Below are positions 7,766-16,538 of a DNA stretch of 64,000 nt, one piece after another (the stretch's first letter is position 1; each line of letters opens with the position of its first letter). The translations under genes were made by a program, and so were the position numbers. This DNA comes from Larkinella punicea (lineage in GTDB: Bacteria > Bacteroidota > Bacteroidia > Cytophagales > Spirosomataceae): contig NZ_QOWE01000009.1 of the NCBI RefSeq assembly GCF_003334855.1, positions 1-64,000 of the forward strand. The letters run 5' to 3'. The notes under the pieces were generated by a model. It had not been told where the DNA came from, searched no databases, and saw only the letters and a list, made by a program, of their open reading frames with translations.

Positions 7766-8404
7766 ATGAAAAGAAGTATAGTATTGGGAATGATGTTATT
7801 AGTAGCCAGCTCGTCTACCCTGCTGGCCCAGCAACGCTGGAGTGCCGGCCCCCGTCTGGGCGTCAATATCTCGAGTCTGTACGGCAAGAGCAGTTATTAC
7901 AATGCCAAAGTCGGTTTAGTGGCGGGTGGCTTTGTCAGCTACAGTTCGATCAATCACTTTGGTATCTCGGCGGACATTCTGTATTCACAACGGGGTGGTA
8001 AATACGATCAGCCCAGCGACCGAAGCAGCCATACGCAGCACCTCAATTACCTGGAGATTCCGGTGGTTGCCCGGTATTATCTGAACCTGAGCGGCAATTT
8101 CCGCCCCAATCTGTTCATCGGGCCATCTTTAGGCATTCTATTGAACTCTAAACGGACGGATTCTATTTACCAGGGGCAGGCCTTCCCCGATGCGAAAACC
8201 GACGAAGAGTTTGAACCCCTCGACCTGGGCGGAACCGCTGGTTTTCAGGCTAATTTCAAAGTCAAAAATCGCCAGCGTTTCCTGATCGATGCGCGGTATA
8301 CCCTCGGCCTTACGAACGTCAGAACGAATCCATCGCCCTGGCTCGGTAATTCAACTGTATCACTCACCCTCGGTTACAGCTTCGGCATTGGCCGAAATTA
8401 TTAA
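7766..8404 (+). CDS. Outer-membrane beta-barrel protein, porin/PorT-like
   Basis: The 212-residue product starts with a signal peptide cleaved after LLAQ (MKRSIVLGMMLLVASSSTLLAQ). It continues with alternating aromatic and glycine beta strands typical of the Bacteroidota outer-membrane beta-barrel domain: AGPRLGVNIS, GGFVSYSSINHFGISADILY, LNYLEIPVVARYYL, LFIGPSLGIL, RFLIDARYTLGLTNV. The chain ends SLTLGYSFGIGRNY, an aromatic-rich barrel end. The ATG at 7766 is chosen because it opens the signal peptide; in-frame starts further upstream lack one. The ligand is unknown. It ends against a strong palindrome shared with the convergent M28 peptidase gene. Confidence 0.85.
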   Translation: MKRSIVLGMMLLVASSSTLLAQQRWSAGPRLGVNISSLYGKSSYYNAKVGLVAGGFVSYSSINHFGISADILYSQRGGKYDQPSDRSSHTQHLNYLEIPVVARYYLNLSGNFRPNLFIGPSLGILLNSKRTDSIYQGQAFPDAKTDEEFEPLDLGGTAGFQANFKVKNRQRFLIDARYTLGLTNVRTNPSPWLGNSTVSLTLGYSFGIGRNY

Positions 8405-8411
8405 ACCGATG

Positions 8412-8439
8412 CCTCCGGGCCGCACGTGCGGCCCGGAGG
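8412..8439. terminator. Perfect 28-bp GC-rich palindrome between convergent genes
   Basis: CCTCCGGGCCGCAC is followed immediately by its exact reverse complement. It sits 8 bases past the beta-barrel stop and 9 bases past the M28 peptidase stop. It probably stops transcription from both sides, although neither side has a clear T-run. Confidence 0.6.
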
Positions 8440-8447
8440 TACGTATA

Positions 8448-9944
8448 TTACTGTCCGTATAACGCCTTCGAAGCGGCTTCGTATTTATCACCGGCAACCC
8501 ACTGCGGCCGGGCGGGTTTGTTGGCAATTAGTCGGGCGGCATACGAAAAGGCCTGGCTGAACTTGAGCAAATACCCGAACTGAATGGTTTCCGGGTTGTC
8601 TGCCGCCTGGTGATAATACTTCATAAGTTCCTCATCGAATTTCTTGAAACCGGCTGAGAACGTCGGTGCCGGAACGCCTTTCACCGCAAAATTGACGTTA
8701 TCGGAGCGGTCGAACAGGTTTTGTTCGGGAGCCGGATCGGCAAAAACGCTCAATCCGAATGCTTTGCTGGCGGTTTCTATCTCGGTTTTCGCGCCCGTCC
8801 GCTCCAGACCAACCACTGAAACGAGCGTGGTGTCGTTGTAACCTGCACCATCGCTGTTCAGGTTAAAAATGGTTTGTTTCAACGGAATCAGCGGGTGTTC
8901 AGCGTAATACCGACTGCCCAGTAATCCCATTTCCTCGGCCGTTAAGGCCAGAATCAGAATCGACCGCTTGGGCCGTTGCGCCTGCAATGCCTTCGCCGAT
9001 GCCAAAAGGGCTACCGTTCCGAAGGCGTTATCCCGCGCCCCGTTGAAGATGCTGTCCGCCGGCGTATACGGCTGACCGCCTTGCTTGCCAATGCCCACAT
9101 GATCGAAATGGGCCGACAGCAAAACATATTCGTCCTTCAATTTCGGGTCCGTTCCTTCAATAACACCCGCTACATTCACCGCATTGACAAACTGCTGCAA
9201 ACGGCCCGACGTCTGAACTGTCACCGTTTGGGTAGCATCTTTCAGTCCGGCCAACTGGTTTTTTCCGTTATCGACCCAAAGGTGCAACAGCGTCGGCAAT
9301 TCGGTGGACGTGGCCAGCGTCATTTGCTCGCCCTGAAACGCCCGGGTTACAATCGGCCACGGGTATGTTCCGCTCGTATAGAGTTCTATCAGCCCGGCGG
9401 CTCCTTTTTCGGCGGCTAGTTTCCGCTTCTGTTCCGAAGCCGCCAGCAAGGCGCGGTTGGTAGTGGCTTCCGGCGAACCAACCTGAGCCACCACAAGTTT
9501 ACCCCGCACATCGCGTCCGTTGTAGCCATCAGCGGTTTCGGTAAGTCCGTAACCGACATACACGGTTTCCGCTTTCAGATTGGTTTCCTTCCCGCCAATC
9601 ACCACAAACTGTTTTCCCGCTTGCAACGAGTCGCTGCCAATTTGCAGTCTGGCGTAAGTAGCCGGTTTTGACCGAAGGAAGGGTACTTTCTGAAAATAAT
9701 CCGGTTGCCCGGCCACCGGTTTTAGCCCCAGCATCCGGAATTGTTCGGCAAGGTAGCGGGCGGCCACAAAATTGCCCGGATCGCCCGTCCGGCGACCCTG
9801 GAGTTCGTCGGCGGCCAGAAAACGCATGTGCGCTTCGAGTTCGGTGCGACTGAGTTTGGATTCGGGAAGTTTAGCCACCGGTTGCGCCACCGCAAGGGCG
9901 GAAAGGAAAAAACCGGTTAACAAAAAGCCGTACGATTTCTGCAT
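8448..9944 (-). CDS. Exported M28-family zinc aminopeptidase with PA domain
   Basis: The 498-residue product has a signal peptide (MQKSYGFLLTGFFLSALAVA), a protease-associated insert at about 120-235, and an M28 catalytic domain. Zinc-ligand and catalytic motifs are visible in order: SAHFDHVG (His/Asp, near 278), GARDNAFG (Asp near 304), TAEEMGLLGS (catalytic Glu pair near 336), NLNSDGAG, and the C-terminal KYYHQAADNPE histidine. It should trim N-terminal residues from peptides in the periplasm or outside the cell. It begins 18 bases after the FadJ-like stop on the same strand, so it probably shares the beta-oxidation transcript. Confidence 0.92.
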   Translation of the reverse strand: MQKSYGFLLTGFFLSALAVAQPVAKLPESKLSRTELEAHMRFLAADELQGRRTGDPGNFVAARYLAEQFRMLGLKPVAGQPDYFQKVPFLRSKPATYARLQIGSDSLQAGKQFVVIGGKETNLKAETVYVGYGLTETADGYNGRDVRGKLVVAQVGSPEATTNRALLAASEQKRKLAAEKGAAGLIELYTSGTYPWPIVTRAFQGEQMTLATSTELPTLLHLWVDNGKNQLAGLKDATQTVTVQTSGRLQQFVNAVNVAGVIEGTDPKLKDEYVLLSAHFDHVGIGKQGGQPYTPADSIFNGARDNAFGTVALLASAKALQAQRPKRSILILALTAEEMGLLGSRYYAEHPLIPLKQTIFNLNSDGAGYNDTTLVSVVGLERTGAKTEIETASKAFGLSVFADPAPEQNLFDRSDNVNFAVKGVPAPTFSAGFKKFDEELMKYYHQAADNPETIQFGYLLKFSQAFSYAARLIANKPARPQWVAGDKYEAASKALYGQ

Positions 9945-9962
9945 GATTGTGAAGTGTATAAT

Positions 9963-12125
9963 TTAATTGGTTTGTTCAAAACGGCTGTTCCCCTGTTCGG
10001 CCTTGTCACGCAGGTTTTGGGTGGGGCGAAACCGCTCTCCATAAGCATCGGCCAGCCGGTCCGCTTCCTGCACGAAGGTTTTTATGCCCACAAAATCGAC
10101 AAACGACAGCGTGCCGCCCGTGTAGGCCGGAAATCCCCAGCCCAGAATGGAGCCAATGTCGGCGTCCAGTTGGGTTCGGATCACGCCTTCTTCAAAACAG
10201 CGTACGGTTTCGATTACCTGTCGGTACAAAAGCCGTTTTTTAACTTCATCAACCGACGGCTGTTGGTCGGCCAGCGGGAAGAGTTCCGACAGCCCCGGCC
10301 AGAGGTATTTCTTTTCGCCCTCGGGATAGTCGTAAAAACCGGCTTTCGATTTTTTTCCCAACCGACCGAGGGCCACAAATTTTCCGGCCACCTGGTACGC
10401 CGTATCGTCTTCGGTCATCATGCCGTCGTGGATGCTTTGGCCGGAAATTTTGCTGATGAGATCCAACGCGACTTCGTCGGAAACCGCCAGCGGTCCTACG
10501 GGCATCCCGGCATTTTTTCCGGCATTTTCGATCAAAACCGGATTCACACCTTCTTTCAGCAACTCCATCCCTTCCGAGGTGTAGGTTGTAAACACCCGCG
10601 ACGTATAAAAACCGTGGGAGTCGTTGACCACAATCGGCGTTTTGCGGATCTTTTTCACAAAATCCAGGGCAAAAGCAAGTGCGTATTCTGAGGTTTGTTT
10701 TCCCACGATCACCTCCACCAACTGCATTTTATCAACCGGCGAAAAGAAATGCAGACCGATGAAATTTTCGGGTTTGGCCGACGCCTGAGCCAGTCCGCTG
10801 ATCGGCAGGGTCGAGGTGTTCGACGCAAAAATACCCGATTCGGCCAGCATCGGTTCGGCTTCTTTCGTCACCTGCGCTTTCAGGTCACGGTTTTCAAAAA
10901 CCGCTTCAATAATCAGGTCGCAGCCCCGTAGGTCTTCAGCATCGGCGGTGGTTTTGATCAGATTCAAGGTGGCTACGGCCTTTTCGGGCGTTCCTTTCCC
11001 GCGCTCGATGGCTTTTTTGAAAACCGTCCGCGAATAGGCTTTCCCTTTTTCGGCGGCTTCGACCGACACATCTTTCAAAACCGTTTCGATACCGGCCAGC
11101 GCGGCTGCATACGCAATGCCCGATCCCATCATGCCTGCGCCCAGAATTCCCACTTTTCTGACGTCCGTCGGCGGAATCGTCTTCGGGCGGCTGATGCCTT
11201 TGTTGACTTCGTTCAAACCCAGAAACATCGTCTGAATCAACCCCTTGGCTACTTTCGAGGTCGCGACCTGCACGAAATACCTGGCTTCGATCACCAGCGC
11301 ACGGTCGATATTGACTTGTAACCCTTCATAAACACACGACAGAATGGCGAGGGGTGCCGGGTAATTTCCGCGCGTTTTTTCCATCAGCATCGCCGTTCCC
11401 GCACTGAACACCCGCGCGTCCGTCGGGCTTTGCACCGCTCCACCCGGTACCTTGAAATTCTCTTTTCCGACAATCCGACCGGTTTTTCGGTCACGCTCGT
11501 CCCACGGCTGCAAGGGTTCGGGATTGGCGGAAAGCCACGCAAACGCTTTTTCAAGCAGTTCGTCGCGGGACGTCGCCAGTTCATCGACCAGGCCCAACGC
11601 CAGGGCTTCTTTCGGACTCACGCGTTTGCCTTCCAGCAACAGCGGCAGGGCGGCTTCCATCCCGAGCATTCGGGGCAACCGCTGGGTTCCGCCCCCGCCC
11701 GGCAACAAACCGAGTGTCACTTCGGGCAGGCCGATAACCGCTTTCGGATTGTCGAGTGCAATCCGGTGGTGGCAAGCCAGGCAGGCTTCGTAGCCCCCGC
11801 CCAGCGCCGTGCCGTTGATGGCAGCTACCACCGGTTTTCCCGATGTCTCGATGGCCCGGAAAACCCGGTTCAGTTCAGCCGAAACCTTCAGCATGTCGCC
11901 AGGCTCCTTGTCATTATTGCGGAGAATCATCTTCAGATCGGCGCCGGCAATGAATTCATTTTTCTCCGACGTAATGATGATGCCTTTGACCTCCGCGTTG
12001 TCGTAAGCCCGTTGCAGCGCAGCCTCGAACACCGGAATGGAGTCGTCGTTGAGCACGTTCATGGGCGAACTGGTCATGTTCCAGCTTAGAATGGCGACGT
12101 TTCGGTCGATGGTGTAGTTAATCAT
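9963..12125 (-). CDS. fadJ: Fatty-acid oxidation enzyme FadJ-like: enoyl-CoA hydratase plus 3-hydroxyacyl-CoA dehydrogenase
   Basis: The 720-residue bifunctional enzyme hydrates trans-2-enoyl-CoA and then oxidises L-3-hydroxyacyl-CoA with NAD. The N-terminal crotonase domain (about 1-200) carries the oxyanion-hole loop GADLKMI and GGGYEACLACH, and the catalytic glutamates around LPEVTLGLLPGGGGTQRLP. A Rossmann fold follows near 325 (KVGILGAGMMGSGIAYAAAL), then the dehydrogenase catalytic segment FIGLHFFSPVDKMQLVEVI and the C-terminal 3HCDH helical domain. The ATG at 12125 is chosen because the crotonase domain begins there. It lies 10 bases downstream of the thiolase stop, forming the usual thiolase-FadJ pair. 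Confidence 0.92.
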   Translation of the reverse strand: MINYTIDRNVAILSWNMTSSPMNVLNDDSIPVFEAALQRAYDNAEVKGIIITSEKNEFIAGADLKMILRNNDKEPGDMLKVSAELNRVFRAIETSGKPVVAAINGTALGGGYEACLACHHRIALDNPKAVIGLPEVTLGLLPGGGGTQRLPRMLGMEAALPLLLEGKRVSPKEALALGLVDELATSRDELLEKAFAWLSANPEPLQPWDERDRKTGRIVGKENFKVPGGAVQSPTDARVFSAGTAMLMEKTRGNYPAPLAILSCVYEGLQVNIDRALVIEARYFVQVATSKVAKGLIQTMFLGLNEVNKGISRPKTIPPTDVRKVGILGAGMMGSGIAYAAALAGIETVLKDVSVEAAEKGKAYSRTVFKKAIERGKGTPEKAVATLNLIKTTADAEDLRGCDLIIEAVFENRDLKAQVTKEAEPMLAESGIFASNTSTLPISGLAQASAKPENFIGLHFFSPVDKMQLVEVIVGKQTSEYALAFALDFVKKIRKTPIVVNDSHGFYTSRVFTTYTSEGMELLKEGVNPVLIENAGKNAGMPVGPLAVSDEVALDLISKISGQSIHDGMMTEDDTAYQVAGKFVALGRLGKKSKAGFYDYPEGEKKYLWPGLSELFPLADQQPSVDEVKKRLLYRQVIETVRCFEEGVIRTQLDADIGSILGWGFPAYTGGTLSFVDFVGIKTFVQEADRLADAYGERFRPTQNLRDKAEQGNSRFEQTN

Positions 12126-12135
12126 GGTCAATGGC

Positions 12136-13344
12136 TTAGTTGATTCGTTCAAAAACCGTGGCAACGCCCATTCCTCCGCCCACGCAGAGCGTCACCAGCC
12201 CCGTTTGCCGACCGGTTCGTTCCAGCTCGTCCAAAAGTGTTGCCGAAAGAATGGCCCCGGTTGCGCCCAGCGGATGCCCCAACGCAATGGCTCCGCCGTT
12301 CACATTCAACCGGCTGTGATCGACGCCTAATTGATTCATATACAGCAACGGAACGGCTGCAAACGCTTCGTTCACTTCGAACAGGTCGATGTCGCTGAGC
12401 TGCATACCGGCTTTCTTCAATACTTTCTGCGTGGCCGGAACCACGCCGGTGAGCATGATGGTCGGTTCGGTTCCAATGACGGCAAAGGCCCGGATGCGGG
12501 CGCGGGGTTTCAGACCGTTTTTTTCGCCAAATTCTTTCGAACCTATCAACAGTCCGGCGGCTCCATCGACAATTTGTGAGGAATTGCCGGCGTGGTGAAT
12601 GTGGTTAATCTGGGCCAGATCGGCGTATTTCAGTAGGGCCAGCGCATCGAAACCGGCTTTCCCGATGGCGTCAAAGGCGGGTTTCAGTTTTGATAAACTT
12701 TCGGCAGTGGTGCCCGGACGAACGCCTTCGTCGCGGTCGAGCAGAATGGTACCAAGGTCGTCTTTGATGGCAACCAGCGTTGGTCCAAACCGGTTTTCCT
12801 GCTGGGCTATCGTGGCCCGTCGGTAGGATTCGGCCGCAAAGGCGTCGGCATCGGCGCGGCTAAAACCGTATTTGGTAGCGATCAGATCGGCGGAAATGCC
12901 CTGCGGAACGATGTTGTGACGAGCCACAATCTGCGGATTCATGAAGAGAGCCCCTCCATCGGAACCGATGGGAACGCGCGACATCGACTCCACGCCACCG
13001 GCCACAACGGCCTCAAACTGCCCCGACAGCACATAAGCAGCCGCCATGTTGATGGCTTCGAGTCCAGACGAGCAAAAGCGGTTTAGCTGCACCCCGGCGA
13101 CGGTTTCGGCGTAGCCTGCTTCAATGACGGCAGTACGGGCGATGTCGGCCCCTTGTTCGCCAATGGGCGTTACGCAGCCCATGATGACGTCGTCGAGGAG
13201 GGCGGTATCGAGCTGATTTCGGTTTTTGAGTTCGCGCAGAACGCTGGTCAGTAATTGAATGGGCTGGACGTCGTGGAGGGAGCCGTCACTTTTTCCCCGG
13301 CCACGGGGTGTGCGAACAGCGTCATAAACAAAGGCCTGGGTCAT
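12136..13344 (-). CDS. Acetyl-CoA C-acyltransferase (beta-ketothiolase)
   Basis: The 402-residue thiolase cleaves 3-ketoacyl-CoA into acetyl-CoA and a shortened acyl-CoA, the last step of beta-oxidation. The nucleophilic cysteine is Cys91 in [13 protein letters not shown]. The C-terminal motifs [16 protein letters not shown] (His near 357) and CVGGGMGVA (Cys387) complete the active site. Length matches the family. It is first in the operon with the FadJ-like gene 10 bases downstream, and a promoter-like TAAGTTTG lies 58 bases upstream. Whether it acts on long or short chains cannot be told from sequence alone. Confidence 0.93.
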   Translation of the reverse strand: MTQAFVYDAVRTPRGRGKSDGSLHDVQPIQLLTSVLRELKNRNQLDTALLDDVIMGCVTPIGEQGADIARTAVIEAGYAETVAGVQLNRFCSSGLEAINMAAAYVLSGQFEAVVAGGVESMSRVPIGSDGGALFMNPQIVARHNIVPQGISADLIATKYGFSRADADAFAAESYRRATIAQQENRFGPTLVAIKDDLGTILLDRDEGVRPGTTAESLSKLKPAFDAIGKAGFDALALLKYADLAQINHIHHAGNSSQIVDGAAGLLIGSKEFGEKNGLKPRARIRAFAVIGTEPTIMLTGVVPATQKVLKKAGMQLSDIDLFEVNEAFAAVPLLYMNQLGVDHSRLNVNGGAIALGHPLGATGAILSATLLDELERTGRQTGLVTLCVGGGMGVATVFERIN

Positions 13345-13401
13345 AGGAATGGTTGCTTATCGGATTTCACAACCGTATGCGGACATACGATCACCGAAAA
13401 A

Positions 13402-13432
13402 CAAACTTACCGGTATGCCTAATAGGCCGCAA
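13402..13432 (-). promoter_or_regulatory. Candidate promoter of the thiolase-fadJ-peptidase operon
   Basis: On the minus strand TAAGTTTG (13402-13409) matches TAnnTTTG. A TTG at 13430-13432 lies 20 bp further upstream, near the expected -33 spacing. Transcription would begin near 13396, about 50 bases before the thiolase ATG. Confidence 0.45.
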
Positions 13433-13488
13433 GCAAATGCCTTAAAATCGACAGGCTGAATTGGTTATTTTCCTGAACTCTTGGAAAA

Positions 13489-15435
13489 TTAGAGTTCAAC
13501 CGCTTCCGGTTTTTGGGAATCCAATGCGGTAAAAATGGAGTTTTTACTAATGTATTCCGGGATGACCAGTTTGATAATCCGCACCAGTTTCGTGGCATCG
13601 CCCTCAACCAGGCGATACCGCAATTCTTCCAGAACGGCCTTTATTTCGTTTACGTCCGTGGTATTGACCCGGGCGATCATGATTTTCGGATGGTGGGTCG
13701 GTAACGTCTGCTCGTTGTTACTCAATAATTCTTCGAACAGTTTTTCGCCCGGACGCAACCCGCTATAGACCACCTGAATTTCTTTTCCCACGGTATAACC
13801 GGAGAGGTGAATCATTTTTCGGGCCAGTTCGGCAATGCGTACGGGTTCGCCCATATCGAACACAAACACTTCGCCCCCTTTGCCCATCGTTCCGGCTTCC
13901 AGCACCAATTGGCAGGCTTCGGGAATGGTCATGAAATACCGGATGATGTCCGGATGCGTTACTGTTACCGGCCCACCGGCCTGGATTTGCTGCCGAAAAA
14001 CCGTTACTACCGAGCCATTAGAACCCAGCACGTTACCGAACCGCGTCGCGATAAACCGGGTTTGGTGCAGCTTTCCGGTCTGGTGATTCAGGCTCTGCAC
14101 GTACATTTCGGCCAGGCGTTTGGTGGCTCCCATCACATTGGTGGGATTCACCGCCTTGTCCGTCGAAATCATGACAAATTTCCGAACACCGAATTGAATT
14201 GCTAAATCGGCCACGATCTGAGTTCCCAGCACATTGACCCGAACGGCCTCGTAGGGGTGCTCTTCCATCAACGGAACGTGTTTGTAGGCGGCCGCGTGAA
14301 AGACGAAATCGGGTTTGACATCCCGGAAAATATGGTACATCCGCACTTCGTCGGCCACATCACCAATTTTCAGGATCAGGTTGGTGGTTGCCAGTACGGT
14401 TTTAAACTCCCGGCGCAAATTAAATTCCAGATCGAACAAGGCCGACTCGGCCTGATCCAGCAAGACAATCGTATGCGGTTTATGGCTAATCACCTGCCGA
14501 ACCAACTCACTCCCGATGGAGCCGGCGGCTCCGGTAACGAGCACAACCTGACCGCGCAATTGTTTACCAATGATGGGATTAACAACCTGAATGGGTGCCC
14601 GTCCCAGCAAATCCTCAATCCGAACGTCACGAATCTGCGAAGATTTCAATTCGCCATCGATCCACTGTCCCACCGTCGGAATGGTTTTAACACTGACGTG
14701 ATGCTGGAGAAAAAACTCGGTTATTGCGTTTTTCTGACGCAGATCGACCGTTCCCATCGCTAAAATCACCTGCGGCAGAACGGCCCGATTCCGCACATAA
14801 CGCTCATAGGCCTCCTGGCGCGAAATGACTTTTATGCCCTGAACTACTTTTTGAATTTTGTACGGATTATCATCAATAAACGCCAAAACGGTGTAGCGTT
14901 GGATGGAATCCTGGGCTAAAGCCTTGCGAGTCAACAGGCCCGTTTCGCCCGCACCGTAAATTAAAACCGGCTGACGAACTCCTCCGTTCCCAGCCCGTAA
15001 GGTCCAGTAAAACGCTTTGGCCATAAACCGGCTGACGGATAGCAGCACAAGGCAGGAAAAATAGTCGATCAATAAGATGGAAACCGGGATATAAACGGAA
15101 ACCCGTCCGGTCAGTTGCCAGAAAAGAAACGAACCCACTGCCGTGACGACTGCGCTGAGCGTAACGGCGTAAACCAGCAAGGTGACATCTTCCAGACTCG
15201 TGTGCCGGATAATGCCCTGATAAGGCCGAAACAGCAAAAAAAACAAAAACCGAATACCGACAATGACCTGTAAACAATATAAAAAGTCGGCCCGGTTAAG
15301 ACCGCTGGTTTCAAAATTAAACCGCAGGAGATAAGCGACTGAAAACGATACAATGCAGATGATTACATCGATACTCAGCACGAGATAACTGGACACAAAG
15401 CGTGTTGCACTCGTTTTTAGTAGTTGTTCAATCAT
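13489..15435 (-). CDS. Nucleoside-diphosphate-sugar 4,6-dehydratase/epimerase, CapD/FlaA1-like membrane protein
   Basis: This 648-residue enzyme has four N-terminal membrane helices within the first ~140 residues. A CoA-binding-like nucleotide fold follows (VLIYGAGETGLLTRKAL), then an extended SDR catalytic domain with GXXGXXG in VTGAAGSIGSEL. The catalytic stretch is MISTDKAVNPTNVMGATKRLAE, where the YxxxK tyrosine is replaced by methionine as in the FlaA1/CapD/PglF group. It makes UDP-4-keto-6-deoxy sugars for capsule, O-antigen or glycoprotein glycans. The ATG at 15435 is preferred over an in-frame TTG at 15516. No other glycan genes are adjacent. Confidence 0.92.
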   Translation of the reverse strand: MIEQLLKTSATRFVSSYLVLSIDVIICIVSFSVAYLLRFNFETSGLNRADFLYCLQVIVGIRFLFFLLFRPYQGIIRHTSLEDVTLLVYAVTLSAVVTAVGSFLFWQLTGRVSVYIPVSILLIDYFSCLVLLSVSRFMAKAFYWTLRAGNGGVRQPVLIYGAGETGLLTRKALAQDSIQRYTVLAFIDDNPYKIQKVVQGIKVISRQEAYERYVRNRAVLPQVILAMGTVDLRQKNAITEFFLQHHVSVKTIPTVGQWIDGELKSSQIRDVRIEDLLGRAPIQVVNPIIGKQLRGQVVLVTGAAGSIGSELVRQVISHKPHTIVLLDQAESALFDLEFNLRREFKTVLATTNLILKIGDVADEVRMYHIFRDVKPDFVFHAAAYKHVPLMEEHPYEAVRVNVLGTQIVADLAIQFGVRKFVMISTDKAVNPTNVMGATKRLAEMYVQSLNHQTGKLHQTRFIATRFGNVLGSNGSVVTVFRQQIQAGGPVTVTHPDIIRYFMTIPEACQLVLEAGTMGKGGEVFVFDMGEPVRIAELARKMIHLSGYTVGKEIQVVYSGLRPGEKLFEELLSNNEQTLPTHHPKIMIARVNTTDVNEIKAVLEELRYRLVEGDATKLVRIIKLVIPEYISKNSIFTALDSQKPEAVEL

Positions 15436-15560
15436 TTGTTCACAGGTCGATAAATACTGGTTATCTAATTGCCGGTTATTTCTACATGGGCTCTGTTTAA
15501 TTGTTTCTACAAACAAGTATAAGAATATTAAAACAAACTTGCACTATCGATATAAAATGG

Positions 15561-16478
15561 CTAGGGTAATAAGTTCCGCAGGGCTGGCAACAAGTCTGGG
15601 AATTGATACTCAAATGTAGTTTCTTCCCGGATCCGTTTATTCAACACATAATTGCCTCCCAGTACGACAATAGCCATTTCACCAAAAAGCAACCGAATGG
15701 CAAAGGCCGGTACACGGGGTAAAAGATGCGGCTTGTTGAGTAAGTCTATTATTTGACGCGTAAAAGTCTCATTAGTCACAGGCCTGGCAGCAACGGCGTT
15801 ATAAATTCCCCGCCAACTTTCATCGGCAGCCGCCTGAACATACATCCGGCAGAGGTCATCAATGTGAATCCACGACATGTATTGCTGCCCCGACCCCAGC
15901 GGAGCACCGGCTCCCAGGCGAATGGGCTGCACGAGTTTGGGCAAAGCACCACCCTCCATCGTCAGCACGATTCCCGTCCGGAGTTTGACCGTCCGAATGC
16001 CCAGCCCGGCTACTTCATCGACGGAACGCTCCCAGGCCCGAACCACCTGCGCCAGAAAATCGCTACCACCCTCGCTGATTTCAGTCAGCGGGCGGTCGCC
16101 GGTGTCTCCTCCATAATAGCCAATGGCCGAGGACGAGACAAACGACTGAACGTGGTGTTTGCCCGAACGCAGGGCACTGGCCAGTAATTGCGTGGATTTG
16201 GTGCGGCTTTCAATGATTTGCTGTTTGCGCTGATCGGTCCAGCGTTCGTCGGCAATACCGGTACCGGCCAGATGAATGATGTGGTCGGCTGTCAGGATGG
16301 CCTGCGGATCGATATGCCCTTTGTCAATGTCCCACTGATAAACTGTGACATTCGGAGTATCTTTTTTGGATGCAGAACGACTCAGCAGCGAAACCTGAAA
16401 GCCCTGCTGAAGCAACAATTGGGTAAGTCGGCGGCCGATGGTGCCGGTGCCGCCGGTAATCAGAATAGTTTTTGCCAT
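15561..16478 (-). CDS. TIGR01777-family NAD(P)-dependent epimerase
   Basis: The 305-residue atypical SDR has an N-terminal Rossmann motif ILITGGTGTIGRRLTQLL, the family signature HLAGTGIADERWTDQRKQ, an active-site stretch FVSSSAIGYYGGDTGD, and a C-terminal region ending LLFGEMAIVVLGGNYVL that matches the DUF1731-type tail. Length is typical. The family includes E. coli YfcH; the natural substrate is not known. It is on the same strand as DsbD (stop to start 60 bp) and may be co-transcribed, though a functional tie is not evident. Confidence 0.92.
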   Translation of the reverse strand: MAKTILITGGTGTIGRRLTQLLLQQGFQVSLLSRSASKKDTPNVTVYQWDIDKGHIDPQAILTADHIIHLAGTGIADERWTDQRKQQIIESRTKSTQLLASALRSGKHHVQSFVSSSAIGYYGGDTGDRPLTEISEGGSDFLAQVVRAWERSVDEVAGLGIRTVKLRTGIVLTMEGGALPKLVQPIRLGAGAPLGSGQQYMSWIHIDDLCRMYVQAAADESWRGIYNAVAARPVTNETFTRQIIDLLNKPHLLPRVPAFAIRLLFGEMAIVVLGGNYVLNKRIREETTFEYQFPDLLPALRNLLP

Positions 16479-16538
16479 AACGATAGAGGATGGTCATGGT
16501 TTAACCAATCATAGAATGAATTTGTTACCTCACCCGTC

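Noticed and set aside
12126-12164. Upstream in-frame start for the FadJ-like gene
   Set aside because: The extra 13 codons overlap the end of the thiolase gene and precede the crotonase domain; the ATG at 12125 fits the family start.
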